Source of the DNA: Solirubrobacter sp035555675
Lineage (GTDB): Bacteria > Actinomycetota > Thermoleophilia > Solirubrobacterales > Solirubrobacteraceae
NCBI GenBank assembly: GCA_035555675.1
Contig: DATMGH010000172.1
Span: 36,414-100,413 of the forward strand
Reading direction: 5' to 3'
DNA: 64,000 bases
This document shows positions 55,181-63,872 of this stretch, piece after piece. The position numbers were made by a program, and so were the translations under genes. The notes beneath the pieces were generated by a model that was given only the letters and a program-made list of their open reading frames with translations, made no database searches and was not told the DNA's origin. Every line of letters begins with the position of its first letter. Positions within the stretch are counted from its first letter, which is position 1.

Positions 55181-56208
55181 GGTTCCTCCGTGGTGTGGCT
55201 GTCGAGGACGATCAGGTCGTGCCGCCAGAGCCCCTCGATGAACGCAGGCGCACCGAGCTCCCCGATCGAGCGGACGCCGTCGATCGCCCCGAACAGCGCG
55301 TACTGGGCGCGGTCGGCGAACAGCACGAGGTCGCTGTCGGTGTGCGCGCGGTTGAGCAGCGCCGCGGCGGCGCCGGGCGGCAGGCGGTCCTCGACGGCGA
55401 GCGCGGTGGGCACGCGCACCGGGACCGCGGCGGCGTCGTCGAAGTCGACCGCCCCGGACGTGCGGTCCCCGGCGTGGAACGCGATCAGCGTGTGCCGCAC
55501 GATCGTCCCCCGGAACAGCTCCACGAGCGCGTACTGCTCGGGCGCCGGCCGCGCGGCGATCCGCGCGCCGTGCGGCGTCCCGCGCAGCGCCCCGCAGTCG
55601 GGGAGGTAGGGCGCCTGGCGCTCCCAGCGCCCGAAGCGCAGGCCTGCGCCGTCGACCAGCGCGAGCAGCTCGGGCACGGTGTACGCGCGGTCGCGCGGGT
55701 TGCAGAGCGCGTCGGCGAGCGCGTCGTCGTCGCCGAAGTCGCGCGACTCGCGCAGCAGCCGGCTGAGCGGGTGCCCGAGCGGGAGCTCCCGCAGCGTCGC
55801 CGTCAGGTCCGCGAGCTCGCCGGGTGACGTGCCGACGCCGAGCCGGCGGCAGTAGTCCTGGAGCATGTAGACGCCCGCCCGCCCATAGCGGGCGTAGACC
55901 ATCAGCGTCACCGCGCCGCCCGGTGCCAGCACCTCGCGCAGCCGGCGCAGCCCGAGCGCCGGGTCGGCGAGGTGGTGCAGGACGCCGGTGCAGACGATGT
56001 GGTCGAACTGCGCGCCGAGCTCACCGACGCGCTCGAGCTCGAGCCGGTGCAGCTCGAGGTTCGCGACGCCGTGACGCGCGGCGAGCGCCCGCGTGTGCTC
56101 GAGGCTCGCCGCGCTCACGTCGACGCCGACCACCCACGCGTGCGGGCGCAGCCGCGCGTACCGGACGGCCTGGGAGGTGCCGCAGCCCGCGACCAGGACC
56201 GTCTCCAC
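55177..56208 (-). CDS. SAM-dependent methyltransferase (start unresolved)
   Basis: From GTG 56208 the protein has 343 residues with VLVAGCGTSQAVRYARLRP (SAM motif I), VGVDVSAASLEHT and FDHIVCTGVLHHLADP, then a long C-terminal region with WRHDLIVLDSH. The frame stays open upstream to 56346 and encodes the family's usual N-terminal segment (ITAFYDRHPYPPPV), but this part has no ATG, GTG or TTG. Either a rare start such as ATC 56337 is used or a frameshift separates it from GTG 56344. Acceptor substrate unknown; coupled to the HAD phosphatase. Confidence 0.82.
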   Translation of the reverse strand: METVLVAGCGTSQAVRYARLRPHAWVVGVDVSAASLEHTRALAARHGVANLELHRLELERVGELGAQFDHIVCTGVLHHLADPALGLRRLREVLAPGGAVTLMVYARYGRAGVYMLQDYCRRLGVGTSPGELADLTATLRELPLGHPLSRLLRESRDFGDDDALADALCNPRDRAYTVPELLALVDGAGLRFGRWERQAPYLPDCGALRGTPHGARIAARPAPEQYALVELFRGTIVRHTLIAFHAGDRTSGAVDFDDAAAVPVRVPTALAVEDRLPPGAAAALLNRAHTDSDLVLFADRAQYALFGAIDGVRSIGELGAPAFIEGLWRHDLIVLDSHTTEEP

Positions 56209-56377
56209 CGACGTGCTCGCACGGCCCGGCCAGATCAGGTGATGCGCGATGCGGGCCGCCGCGGCGCCGGAGAGCTCCGTGACCGGCGGTGGGTACGGGT
56301 GGCGGTCGTAGAACGCCGTGATCGCGTCGGGCGGGATGCGCGCACGCTAGGCCGGGCCGGGATGAGGACGCCTCACC

Positions 56378-56620
56378 TCACCCGGGTGAATGCCCCGGGC
56401 CCGGCGGCGGGTCCAGACGGGCTTCGACCAGGTCGAGGCCGAGTCGCTCGATCCGGGTCAGCAGCCCGTGCAGCGCGGCGGCGTCCTCGATCGTGCCCTC
56501 GAGCACCGTGGTCGGCGGCTCGACGTGGCTGTCGAGCCCTTCGAAGCTCCGCAGCAGCGCTTCGCTCAGCTGGCCACGGATCTGGATCCTGCAGCGCGGA
56601 CGTGGGTCGCTGGCCACCAC
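56378..56620 (-). CDS. Small conserved actinobacterial-type protein
   Basis: An 80-residue protein with a compact alpha/beta pattern: CRIQIRGQLSEALLRSF, VEPPTTVLEGTIEDAAALHG, LLTRIERLGLDLVEARL. I recognise the pattern as a widespread small actinobacterial family (strand, helix, strand, strand, helix) that often lies near regulators, without an assigned function. GTG start. It lies just downstream of the sensor kinase on the same strand (21 bp). Confidence 0.65.
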   Translation of the reverse strand: MVASDPRPRCRIQIRGQLSEALLRSFEGLDSHVEPPTTVLEGTIEDAAALHGLLTRIERLGLDLVEARLDPPPGPGHSPG

Positions 56621-56641
56621 GCCAGCTTCCTGGACGCGCGG

Positions 56642-58459
56642 CTACGCCGCATCGCCCGGCGAGGGTGAGCCGGCGAGCGGCACCGAGCCGGAGACCCGGC
56701 ACCCGGTGCCGGGCGCGCTCTGCACCGCGAGCGTCCCGCCGACCGCCGCCAGCCGGTCCGCCATGTTCACCAGCCCGGCGCCCGGGGGCGCGGTCGCCGG
56801 GTCGAAGCCGGGCCCGTCGTCGGCCACCCGGAACCAGGCGGCACCCGGCTCGCGCCCGAGCTCGATCGCGATCCGCGTCGCGCCGGCGGCGTGCTTGGAC
56901 GCGTTCTGCACCGCCTCCAGGCACGCGAAGTAGACGGCGTTCTCGACCTCCGGTGGATGGCGCCCGAACCCGTGGTCGTGCACCGCGACCGCCGCGGCGC
57001 TGGCCGCCGGCAGCCCGCGCACGGCCTCCGGCACGCCGGCCTGCGAGAGCGTCCGCGGGTAGAGGCCGTGCGCCAGCTCGCGGACCTCCTGGAGCGCGCC
57101 GTCGAGCTCTGACCCGAACGTCTCGAGCGCGGTCCGCTGCTCGCCGGACTCGTGCTCGGCCGCGAGCCCGAGCCGCACCCGCAGCGCCACCAGCCGCTGC
57201 TGCGCGCCGTCGTGCAGGTCGCGCTGGAGCCGGCTGCGGGCCGCGTCGGCGGCGGCCACCATGCGCGCTCGCGACGCCCGCAGCTCGCCCATCAGGTCGC
57301 CGCGCTCGACCGCCACGAGCGTGGCCGAGGCGGCGGCCGCGACCAGCTCGGGATCGTCGCGCAGCGTCACGTCGGCGGCGATCACCGCGACCGGGCGGGC
57401 GGCGCGAGCGACCGGGAACCAGGTCTGCGGCGGCGCCGGCGCCGGCAGGCGCGCGCCGCCCGCGTCCCGGTACACGTAGCCGTCCCAGTACCCCAGCCGC
57501 ACGTGCGGGTCGTCGAGCGCCCGCGCCACCGACGCCTGCCAGTGCCGCGGGGTCGGGCCGGCGGCGAGCTCCTCCATCAGGCGGCGCTGAACGGCGGCCG
57601 CGAACATGTCGGCCTGGATCAGCGCGGCCAGGAACCCGAGCGGGAACACGAGGCGCGCGCCGATCAGCACCCAGCCGAGCGGCACCAGGATCTCGCGCGC
57701 GCCCGGGGCGAACTCGCCGATCACGTGGTAGGTGACGAACACGGGGAGCAGCAGCCCCGACGAGAGCGCCACGCCGGTCAGCGCGCGCCGCTGCGGCGGC
57801 GTCCCACGGCCCAGCCGCCACAAGAACCGCAGGAGGACGCCGACCGTGGCCGTCGCGCCGACCACGATCTCGACGTGCGCCAGCGCCGTGAGCAGCTCCG
57901 GCGCCGAGCCGACCTGGAACGGGTTCCCGGGGCAGCTCGGCACGCACCGCGAGAGCGGGCCGGCGCCCTGCACGGCCGGGCTCAACAGCAGCCACGGGAT
58001 CGCGAACTGCACCATGGCGAAGACGAACACGGCGTTGAGCGCGCGGTCGATCCAGTGCTCGAGCCGGCCGGACGGGAACGCCAGGCAGACGTAGATGTTC
58101 AGCGTGACCAGCACGAAGTCGCCCATCACCGCGAGCGAGTGCACGGCCGGCACGTCGGACGACTGCAGGCCGAACAGCCAGCCGGCGGCGCCGAACAGGA
58201 TCAGCAGCGGGCCGAACCGGCTCGCCGGGCGGCGGCGCAGCCAGAGCACGCCGATCAGCGCCGGGGCCACGGTGTAGTAGCTGGTGACGAGCGCGGTGGC
58301 GAGCGGATGCTCGACGTGGCGGCTGGTGAGCGCCAGGACGGTGGTGCTGACCGTGGCGACGATGCTGAGCCCGGCGGCGGTGACCGTCCACGAGCGCAAG
58401 CCGACGTGCAGCGGGCGGGCCGCAGGTCCGGTGACCGGCGCCGACGTGATCGTGGCCAC
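56642..58459 (-). CDS. NarL-type sensor histidine kinase with polytopic membrane domain
   Basis: A 605-residue kinase. About eight to nine hydrophobic segments (residues 25-310) are followed by a GAF-like or linker region, then a HisKA_3 dimerisation domain with the phospho-acceptor in LQRDLHDGAQQRLVALRVRL and an HATPase domain (NAVYFACLEAVQNASKHA; VADDGPGFDP; GAGLVNMADRLAAVGG). Catalytic residues are intact. It is divergent from its likely partner response regulator with 42 bp between the two GTG starts. Confidence 0.94.
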   Translation of the reverse strand: MATITSAPVTGPAARPLHVGLRSWTVTAAGLSIVATVSTTVLALTSRHVEHPLATALVTSYYTVAPALIGVLWLRRRPASRFGPLLILFGAAGWLFGLQSSDVPAVHSLAVMGDFVLVTLNIYVCLAFPSGRLEHWIDRALNAVFVFAMVQFAIPWLLLSPAVQGAGPLSRCVPSCPGNPFQVGSAPELLTALAHVEIVVGATATVGVLLRFLWRLGRGTPPQRRALTGVALSSGLLLPVFVTYHVIGEFAPGAREILVPLGWVLIGARLVFPLGFLAALIQADMFAAAVQRRLMEELAAGPTPRHWQASVARALDDPHVRLGYWDGYVYRDAGGARLPAPAPPQTWFPVARAARPVAVIAADVTLRDDPELVAAAASATLVAVERGDLMGELRASRARMVAAADAARSRLQRDLHDGAQQRLVALRVRLGLAAEHESGEQRTALETFGSELDGALQEVRELAHGLYPRTLSQAGVPEAVRGLPAASAAAVAVHDHGFGRHPPEVENAVYFACLEAVQNASKHAAGATRIAIELGREPGAAWFRVADDGPGFDPATAPPGAGLVNMADRLAAVGGTLAVQSAPGTGCRVSGSVPLAGSPSPGDAA

Positions 58460-58501
58460 GGCGGCAACCTATCGTGTCGAGCAACGAATATCGTCCGGTC
58501 C

Positions 58502-59167
58502 GTGCTCCGCGTGGTGTACGCCGACGATTCCTGGCTGACGCGCCAGGCGATCGGCGCGGTGCTCGAGCGCTGTGACGGCGTCGACGTGGTCGCGGTGTGC
58601 GAGGACGGCGACGCGGTGCTGGCCGCCGTCGAGGCCGAGCGGCCGCACGTCGTCCTGACCGATCTGCGCATGCCGCCCAGCGGCGACGGCGAGGGCGTGC
58701 GGATCGCGCGGGCGCTGGCAGCGTCGCACCGCGACGTCGGGGTCCTGGTGCTCAGCCAGTACGCCGACCCGGTCTTCGGGCTCGCGCTGATCGAGGACGG
58801 CGTCGAGGGCCGCGGGTACCTGCTCAAGGACCGCGTGCACCACGCCGCGGTGCTCGACGGGGCGCTGCGCGCGGTGGCGCACGGCGGCTCGCTGTTCGAT
58901 CCCGCGCTGGTCGACTCGCTGCTGCGGCGTAACGACGCCGCGGGCGGGCTGGACGAGCTGACCGCGCGCGAGCGCGAGGTGCTCGCGGAGATGGCGCTCG
59001 GCAAGAGCAACGCGACGATCGCCCAGTCGCTCGTGCTGACCAAGAAGGCGGTCGAGAAGCACGTGTCGGCGATCTTCGCCAAGCTCGGCCTGCCCGGCGA
59101 GGAGGTCGCGAGCCGGCGGGTCGCGGCCGTCCTGCGCTACCTCGAGGGGGGCGGACACCCCCGCTGA
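58502..59167 (+). CDS. NarL/FixJ-family response regulator
   Basis: A 221-residue regulator: receiver (VVYADDSWLTRQAIGAVLE; phospho-Asp in VVLTDLRMPPSG; LLKDRV) and a C-terminal LuxR-type HTH (LTAREREVLAEMALGKSNATIAQSL, then TKKAVEKHVSAIFAKLGL). It is the divergent partner of the kinase at 56642-58459. A MalT-like regulator follows on the same strand. Confidence 0.95.
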   Translation: MLRVVYADDSWLTRQAIGAVLERCDGVDVVAVCEDGDAVLAAVEAERPHVVLTDLRMPPSGDGEGVRIARALAASHRDVGVLVLSQYADPVFGLALIEDGVEGRGYLLKDRVHHAAVLDGALRAVAHGGSLFDPALVDSLLRRNDAAGGLDELTAREREVLAEMALGKSNATIAQSLVLTKKAVEKHVSAIFAKLGLPGEEVASRRVAAVLRYLEGGGHPR

Positions 59168-59223
59168 TCCGGGAGCGCGCTCCCGCACATCCACAGGCGT
59201 GCCCGGTCGCCGCCGGCTCGCGG

Positions 59224-61605
59224 ATGCGGGAGGCTGCGGAGGTGATCGACGCGGCGGTGGCGGTCGAGGACGGCGGAGCGACGATCGCGGCCGCCGTCGC
59301 TTCACGGCGTCTCGACCGTCCGCGCCTGATCGAGGCGCTCGGTCGCGGCCACCGGCTCACCGCGCTGATCGCACCGACCGGCTGGGGCAAGACGACGCTG
59401 CTGGAAGCGTGGGCGGCCGCGTGCGGCGCGCCGCTGATCCGCCTCGACGCCGCGCACGCCGACGCCTGGCGGCTGCAGCACGACCTCGACGCCGCGCTCG
59501 CGGCCGGTGTGCCCGCGCTCGCGATCGACGACCTGCAGGTGCTCTCGCCCGCCGGGCTGGACGTGATCCGCTCGCTGCTGCGCGTGGAGGGCGTCCCGCT
59601 GGTCGTCGCCGGCCGCGCGGAGCCCGCGATCGGCCTCTCGCGCCTGCGGCTCGACGACGACGTGCTCGAGCTGCGCGCCCGCGAGCTGGCGTTCACCGCG
59701 GACGAGCTCGCGCAGCTGCTGGAGGCGCGCGGCCTGACGTTGACGGAGGCCCAGCGGGCGCGGCTCCTGCGGCGCACCGAGGGCTGGGCGGCGGGCCTCT
59801 CGCTGGCGCTCTGCTCGCTGCGCGGCACGGGTGACGTCGAGGGATTCCTGGCCGCGTTCGGCGGCAACGATCGCGCGGTCGCCGACTACCTGATGGACGA
59901 GGTGCTGTCCGGGCTCGACGCCGAGCTGCAGGAGTTCGTCCTGCGCACGTGCGTGGTCGACGACGTGTGCGGCGACCTGGCCGCGGTCCTGACCGGGCGC
60001 GACGACAGCGGCGAGCTGCTGGAGCGCCTGGCCCGCGACGGCGTCCCGATCGCGCCCGCCGGCCCGGCGCGCCGGTGGTACCGCTGGCACCCGCTGTTCG
60101 CGGAGCTGCTGCGGACGCGGCTCGCGATGCGGTACGGACGGCTGACGCCCGGGCTGCACGTGCTGGCGGCGGACTGGCTCGCCGGGCACGGCCGCGTCGC
60201 CGACGCGCTGGCGCACGTCGCCGCCGCCGGGCCGGCGGCGGACGCCGTCGAGCTGCTCGAGCGGCTGTGGCTCGACGTGCTGGCCGACGGCGGCGTGCCG
60301 TGCGAGCGCGCGCTCGCCGGCGAAGGGGACGCGCGGCTGCGCGTCGTCGCCGCGGGCGAGCACCTGCGCCGCGGCGACGCGCCGGCGGCGGAGCGTGCGC
60401 TGGCGGCGGTCGACGACGCGCCGCCCGCCGTGACCGCGTTCGCGGCGCTGCTGGGCGCCCGCGCCGCCGGCGACGTCGAGGCGGCGCGCCGGGCGGGGGC
60501 GCGCGTCCTCGACACGGGCTCGTCGGATCTGCTGCACGCGCTCGCGCAGTTCCACGTCGGGCTCGCCGAGCTGTCCTGCGGGTCGGTCGCGGAAGCCGGG
60601 GAACGGCTGCTGGGCGCGGCCGTGCTGGCGCGTGGCCACGACCGCGACGCGCTCCTGCTGGCGTGCGCCGCGCGCCAGGCGGCGCTGGCGATCGTGCACG
60701 GCGACGGCGCTGCGGCGGGCGCGGCCGCGGCCGACGCCGTCGACCTGGCGGCGCGGCCTGAGCGCCGCGACGCGGGCTCGCTCGCGTGGGCGCGGGCGGT
60801 GCAGGCCGCGCTGGCGCTGTGGGACGGCGACGCGCTCGAGGCCGAGCGGCTCGTGGCGCTGGCCGCGGCGCTGGCGGCCGAAGCGCGCGACGGCGTCGCC
60901 GTCGACGCCGTCCGCGGCCTGCGCGCGCACGTCTGCGCGGCCGGCGGCGACCTGGCCGCGGCGCGCAGCCTGACGCGCGTGGCGCGCGACGCGCGCCACG
61001 GCGCCGACGGGCTGCTCGCCCGCTGGCTGGACGCGCTCGGCCCGACGCCCTGGGCGCCGGACCCGGCCGGCGGCGGCGCGTTCGACGTCGCGCGGGCGCT
61101 CTCGGAGCTGCGGTCCGGCGATCCGCGCACCGCGCTGCAGAGGATCGCGCCCGTCGCGGCCGAGCCGGCCGGGCATCCGAGCGTGCGCGTGCACGCGCTG
61201 GTGATCGAGGCGCTCGCGCGCGACGCGCTCGGCGTCACCGGCGCGACCGAGGCGTGCCGGCGCGCGCTCGGGCTGGCCGACCGGACCGGCTACCGCGTGC
61301 CGTTCGCGTTCCCGGAGCCGGGCGTCGCCGAGCTGCGCGCGCAGCTCGGCCGGATCGCGCTCGTCGACCCCGCGGACGCGGTCGCGCCCGTGGCCCGCGT
61401 CGACCTGCCGGGCGAGCCGCTGACCGAGCGCGAGCTGGGCGTCCTGCGCTTGCTCGCGACGCTGCTCACGCCGGTCGAGATGGCGGGCGAGCTGCTGATC
61501 TCGCTCAACACGGTCAAGACGCACATCCGCGCCGTCTACCGCAAGCTCGGCGTGCACTGCCGCCGCGACGCGGTCCGCTGCGCCCGTGAGCTCGGCGTGC
61601 TGTGA
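59224..61605 (+). CDS. MalT-like LuxR-family ATP-binding regulator (STAND type)
   Basis: A 793-residue protein. The N-terminal NTPase has Walker A IAPTGWGKTTLLEAW and Walker B ALAIDDLQVL, then the winged-helix region with WHPLFAELLRTRL. A long alanine-rich helical, TPR-like region (about 330-700) leads to a LuxR HTH (LTERELGVLRLLATLLTPVE; LISLNTVKTHIRAVYRKLGV). MalT-type STAND proteins bind an inducer through the helical region and then activate transcription as oligomers. Inducer unknown. Confidence 0.93.
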   Translation: MREAAEVIDAAVAVEDGGATIAAAVASRRLDRPRLIEALGRGHRLTALIAPTGWGKTTLLEAWAAACGAPLIRLDAAHADAWRLQHDLDAALAAGVPALAIDDLQVLSPAGLDVIRSLLRVEGVPLVVAGRAEPAIGLSRLRLDDDVLELRARELAFTADELAQLLEARGLTLTEAQRARLLRRTEGWAAGLSLALCSLRGTGDVEGFLAAFGGNDRAVADYLMDEVLSGLDAELQEFVLRTCVVDDVCGDLAAVLTGRDDSGELLERLARDGVPIAPAGPARRWYRWHPLFAELLRTRLAMRYGRLTPGLHVLAADWLAGHGRVADALAHVAAAGPAADAVELLERLWLDVLADGGVPCERALAGEGDARLRVVAAGEHLRRGDAPAAERALAAVDDAPPAVTAFAALLGARAAGDVEAARRAGARVLDTGSSDLLHALAQFHVGLAELSCGSVAEAGERLLGAAVLARGHDRDALLLACAARQAALAIVHGDGAAAGAAAADAVDLAARPERRDAGSLAWARAVQAALALWDGDALEAERLVALAAALAAEARDGVAVDAVRGLRAHVCAAGGDLAAARSLTRVARDARHGADGLLARWLDALGPTPWAPDPAGGGAFDVARALSELRSGDPRTALQRIAPVAAEPAGHPSVRVHALVIEALARDALGVTGATEACRRALGLADRTGYRVPFAFPEPGVAELRAQLGRIALVDPADAVAPVARVDLPGEPLTERELGVLRLLATLLTPVEMAGELLISLNTVKTHIRAVYRKLGVHCRRDAVRCARELGVL

Positions 61606-61608
61606 CGC

Positions 61609-61815
61609 TCAGTGCGCGCCCGCCGCGGCGTACTTCTCCAAGAACAGCGCCTCCGACAGCGCCACGTGCTGGATCTCGGACGGATCGACGCTCGCGTTGG
61701 GCGCGTGGATCAGGCACTTGGGCTCCTCGACGCCCATCAGCATGATCTCCGCGTCCGGGTACGTCTCGGCGAACACGTTGCAGAGCGGGATCGAGCCGCG
61801 GACGAGGACCCGATC
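61609..61815 (-). pseudogene. C-terminal remnant of an M20-family dipeptidase
   Basis: About 68 residues, RVLVRGSIPLCNVFAETYPD through HVALSEALFLEKYAA, match the end of M20 metallopeptidases: the GSIPL strand, EIMLMGVEEPKCLIHAPNAS (the usual HAPNE has Ala in place of Glu), and the terminal helix. There is no start codon context or catalytic domain upstream; the frame breaks near 61815. It lies directly after the MalT-like gene on the opposite strand. A decayed or truncated gene. Confidence 0.7.
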
Positions 61816-61998
61816 ACGGGCGGGACGTCGATCCCCAGCACGGTCGCGGACAGGCGCCACCAGATCGACCAGCTCAAGACGGACGCGACGGTCGGGACCT
61901 GATGGCCGAGCCCGACCGCGCAGCCCCGGGCAGGGGCCGTGAAGGCGATGACGATCTGGGGCGCGGCGCCGGCGCCCGTATGACGACGAGGAGGACCC

Positions 61999-62061
61999 GT
62001 GCCCGCCGATGAGCTCGAAGGCCTGATGGGCCGCGCCCGCGACGACCTGGCCGAGCGGTGA
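61999..62061 (+). pseudogene. Short N-terminal-like remnant, possibly of the same peptidase, on the opposite strand
   Basis: GTG 61999 with a good Shine-Dalgarno (GAGGAGG) opens a 20-residue frame, MPADELEGLMGRARDDLAER, then TGA. The sequence resembles the N-terminal helix of M20 dipeptidases. It is inverted relative to the C-terminal remnant, which suggests rearrangement. The bases from here to 62204 hold nothing else I can name. Confidence 0.35.
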
Positions 62062-62233
62062 CGCGCGAGCGGCTCGCCGCCGTCGTCCGCCTGCGGCAGC
62101 AGGGTGCGGCACGGTTACTGCACCGGTGAGGGGAGTGTCAGCTCGGGCGGGGTCGCGAGCGTCCGATCGGCGCCGCGACGCGAACGGAGGCGGGTCGCAT
62201 CCCCGCGCGAGCGGCAACGCGCCACGTCCGTGC

Positions 62234-62280
62234 GCGAGTGGTCGCGTTTCGGCGCATGCCGCCAGAAAGTGACCACTCGC
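62234..62280. repeat. Array hairpin D
   Basis: Perfect 10-bp arms GCGAGTGGTC/GACCACTCGC, inner stem GGCG/CGCC around CATGC. Identical to copy E. Confidence 0.85.
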
Positions 62281-62430
62281 CGCGCCCGACGAGCGGCAAC
62301 GCGCCACGCCGGCGCCGCCCAGCCGGACCGCGGACGCGAGACCCGGGTCCGCGCTCCCACCTGCCTCACCCGCGCAGTTCGCCCAGGCCACCAACGCCGC
62401 CCACGAACACGAAACGCAGACCGCGACGCG

Positions 62431-62477
62431 GCGAGTGGTCGCGTTTCGGCGCATGCCGCCAGAAAGTGACCACTCGC
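62431..62477. repeat. Array hairpin E
   Basis: Same as copy D: arms GCGAGTGGTC/GACCACTCGC, inner GGCG/CGCC. Confidence 0.85.
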
Positions 62478-62625
62478 CGCGTCCGACGAGCGGCAACGCG
62501 CCACGCCGGCGCCGCCCGGCCGGACCGCGGACGCAAGACCGGGTCCGCGCTCCACCTCCCTCACCCGCGCAGTTCGCCCAGGCCACCCACACCGCCCACG
62601 AACACGAGACGCGGGCAACGACGCG

Positions 62626-62672
62626 GCGAGCGGGCGTGTTTCGGCGCCTGCCGCCAGAAAGTGACCACTCGC
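62626..62672. repeat. Array hairpin F
   Basis: Left arm degenerate (GCGAGCGGGC), right arm GACCACTCGC intact; inner GGCG/CGCC with CCTGC loop. Confidence 0.8.
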
Positions 62673-62822
62673 CGCGTCCGACGAGCGGCAACGCGCCACG
62701 CCCGCGCCACCCGGCCGGACCGCGGACGCAAGACCCGGGTCCGCGCTCCCACCTCCCTCACCCGCGCAGTTCGCCCAGGCCACCCACGCCGCCCACGGAC
62801 ACGAGACTCAGACCACGACGCG

Positions 62823-62869
62823 GCGAGCGGTCGCGTTCCGGCGCCTGCCGCCAGAAAGTGACCACTCGC
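62823..62869. repeat. Array hairpin G
   Basis: Left arm GCGAGCGGTC with one change, right arm GACCACTCGC; inner GGCG/CGCC with CCTGC loop. Last copy of the array. Confidence 0.8.
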
Positions 62870-62946
62870 GCGAGGGTGGGGCGCGCCGGCGCGCCGGCGC
62901 CGCGAGCGGGCCGCGCGCGCCGCGCCGCGCCGCGTGGCGGAGACGC

Positions 62947-63861
62947 TCAGCGCGTCGCCGGCGGCCAGTAGCGCGCGAGGTCGGAGATCGAGCGCAGGCC
63001 GAGGCGGGTCGCGGTGTCGCGCTTGGTGACGAGGACGTTGCGGTCCTGGGCGCCCGAGAGCCGGAGGGGCTCCGCGTGGATCCGGGCCAGCGTCCGCCGC
63101 AGCCCCGCGCGCAAGCGCTCCGGGCGCGTACCGACCAGGTAACGCAGCAGCGACCCGCTGTAGTCCGGCGTGAGGTCGATCTTGGCGCGCCGCAGCAGCG
63201 CGACCGCCTGGGGACGCAGCCCGTGCACGCTGCGCACCCGCACCCGGTAGCCGGCGGTCCGCAGCGTCTCCGCGTAGAGGTACGCGAGCACCTCGTTCTC
63301 GGCGAAGTCCTGGTAGCCGATCACGATCCGCGGACCGTGCCGCGCCGACCGCCCGCCGCCGAGCCCGTTGGCGTCCACGAACTCGCCCCCGACCGCCTCC
63401 GGGATGCGCCCGTCGACCAGCCACTGGTTGAGCCCGCGCAGCGCCAGCGTCGACAGCGCCGCGGACGCCGCGTCGAGCCGCCGCTTGATGTCGGCCGCAC
63501 CGCGCGCGCCGTACGCGTGCAGCAGCCCGCGGCGGACGACCGGGACGACGCGGTCGGCGTAGAGCATCCGCCGGTCGTCGCGCAGCGTGACGATGTCCGG
63601 CCGCGACACGGCCGGGTTCGACGAGAACGCGACCGCCACCTCGGCGAGCCCGTTGTCGAGCGCCGAGATGCCGGCGTCCGCGACCTCCAGCGGTACGAAC
63701 GAGGGCCCGACGTCGAGTCCGTACACGGACCGCAGGCCGGCGCCGCAACCGGTGTTCGTGAGGCAGTCCGGCGGCGCCGCGAACCGCACCGTCTGCGCCT
63801 GCGCGGGCGCCGCCGCCGCAAGCAGAAGACCCACCCCCAGAGCCAGCGCAAACGCGCGCAT
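62947..63861 (-). CDS. Glycine-betaine/osmoprotectant-type ABC substrate-binding protein with circularly permuted lobes
   Basis: A 304-residue secreted protein: signal peptide (AFALALGVGLLLAAAAPAQAQ), then sequence that in OpuAC/ProX-type proteins is the second half (RFAAPPDCLTNTGCGAGL, VYGLDVGPSFVPLEVAD, ALDNGLAEVAVAFSSNP, LRDDRRMLYADRVVPVVR), followed by what is normally the first half (RIVIGYQDFAENEVLAYLYA, IDLTPDYSGSLLRYL, RDTATRLGLRSISDLARYW). The break falls exactly at the SDLA/RFA hinge. No lipobox and no permease or ATPase genes nearby. Ligand is probably a quaternary amine or a related compound. Confidence 0.82.
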   Translation of the reverse strand: MRAFALALGVGLLLAAAAPAQAQTVRFAAPPDCLTNTGCGAGLRSVYGLDVGPSFVPLEVADAGISALDNGLAEVAVAFSSNPAVSRPDIVTLRDDRRMLYADRVVPVVRRGLLHAYGARGAADIKRRLDAASAALSTLALRGLNQWLVDGRIPEAVGGEFVDANGLGGGRSARHGPRIVIGYQDFAENEVLAYLYAETLRTAGYRVRVRSVHGLRPQAVALLRRAKIDLTPDYSGSLLRYLVGTRPERLRAGLRRTLARIHAEPLRLSGAQDRNVLVTKRDTATRLGLRSISDLARYWPPATR

Positions 63862-63872
63862 AGCCGGGCACC

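Larger units (their letters stand above)
62205..62872. repeat. Tandem repeat array, unit about 196 bp, each with a hairpin element
   Basis: Four hairpins at 62234-62280, 62431-62477, 62626-62672 and 62823-62869 are separated by three nearly identical spacers of about 150 bp (each starting GACGAGCGGCAACGCGCCACG and including CACCCGCGCAGTTCGCCCAG). Periods are 197, 195 and 197 bp. A partial unit (GAGCGGCAACGCGCCACG) precedes the first. Period lengths break any reading frame, so the array is not coding although long open frames run through it. The tail 62873-62946 is low-complexity G+C. Confidence 0.9.

Noticed and set aside
62205..62872. CRISPR array
   Set aside because: Spacers are about 150 bp and nearly identical between units, repeats are imperfect hairpins, and no cas gene is near.
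62115..62971. Long open frames through the tandem array on both strands
   Set aside because: They are different frames of the same repeated DNA, with unit lengths that shift frame and Arg/Pro-rich nonsense-like products.
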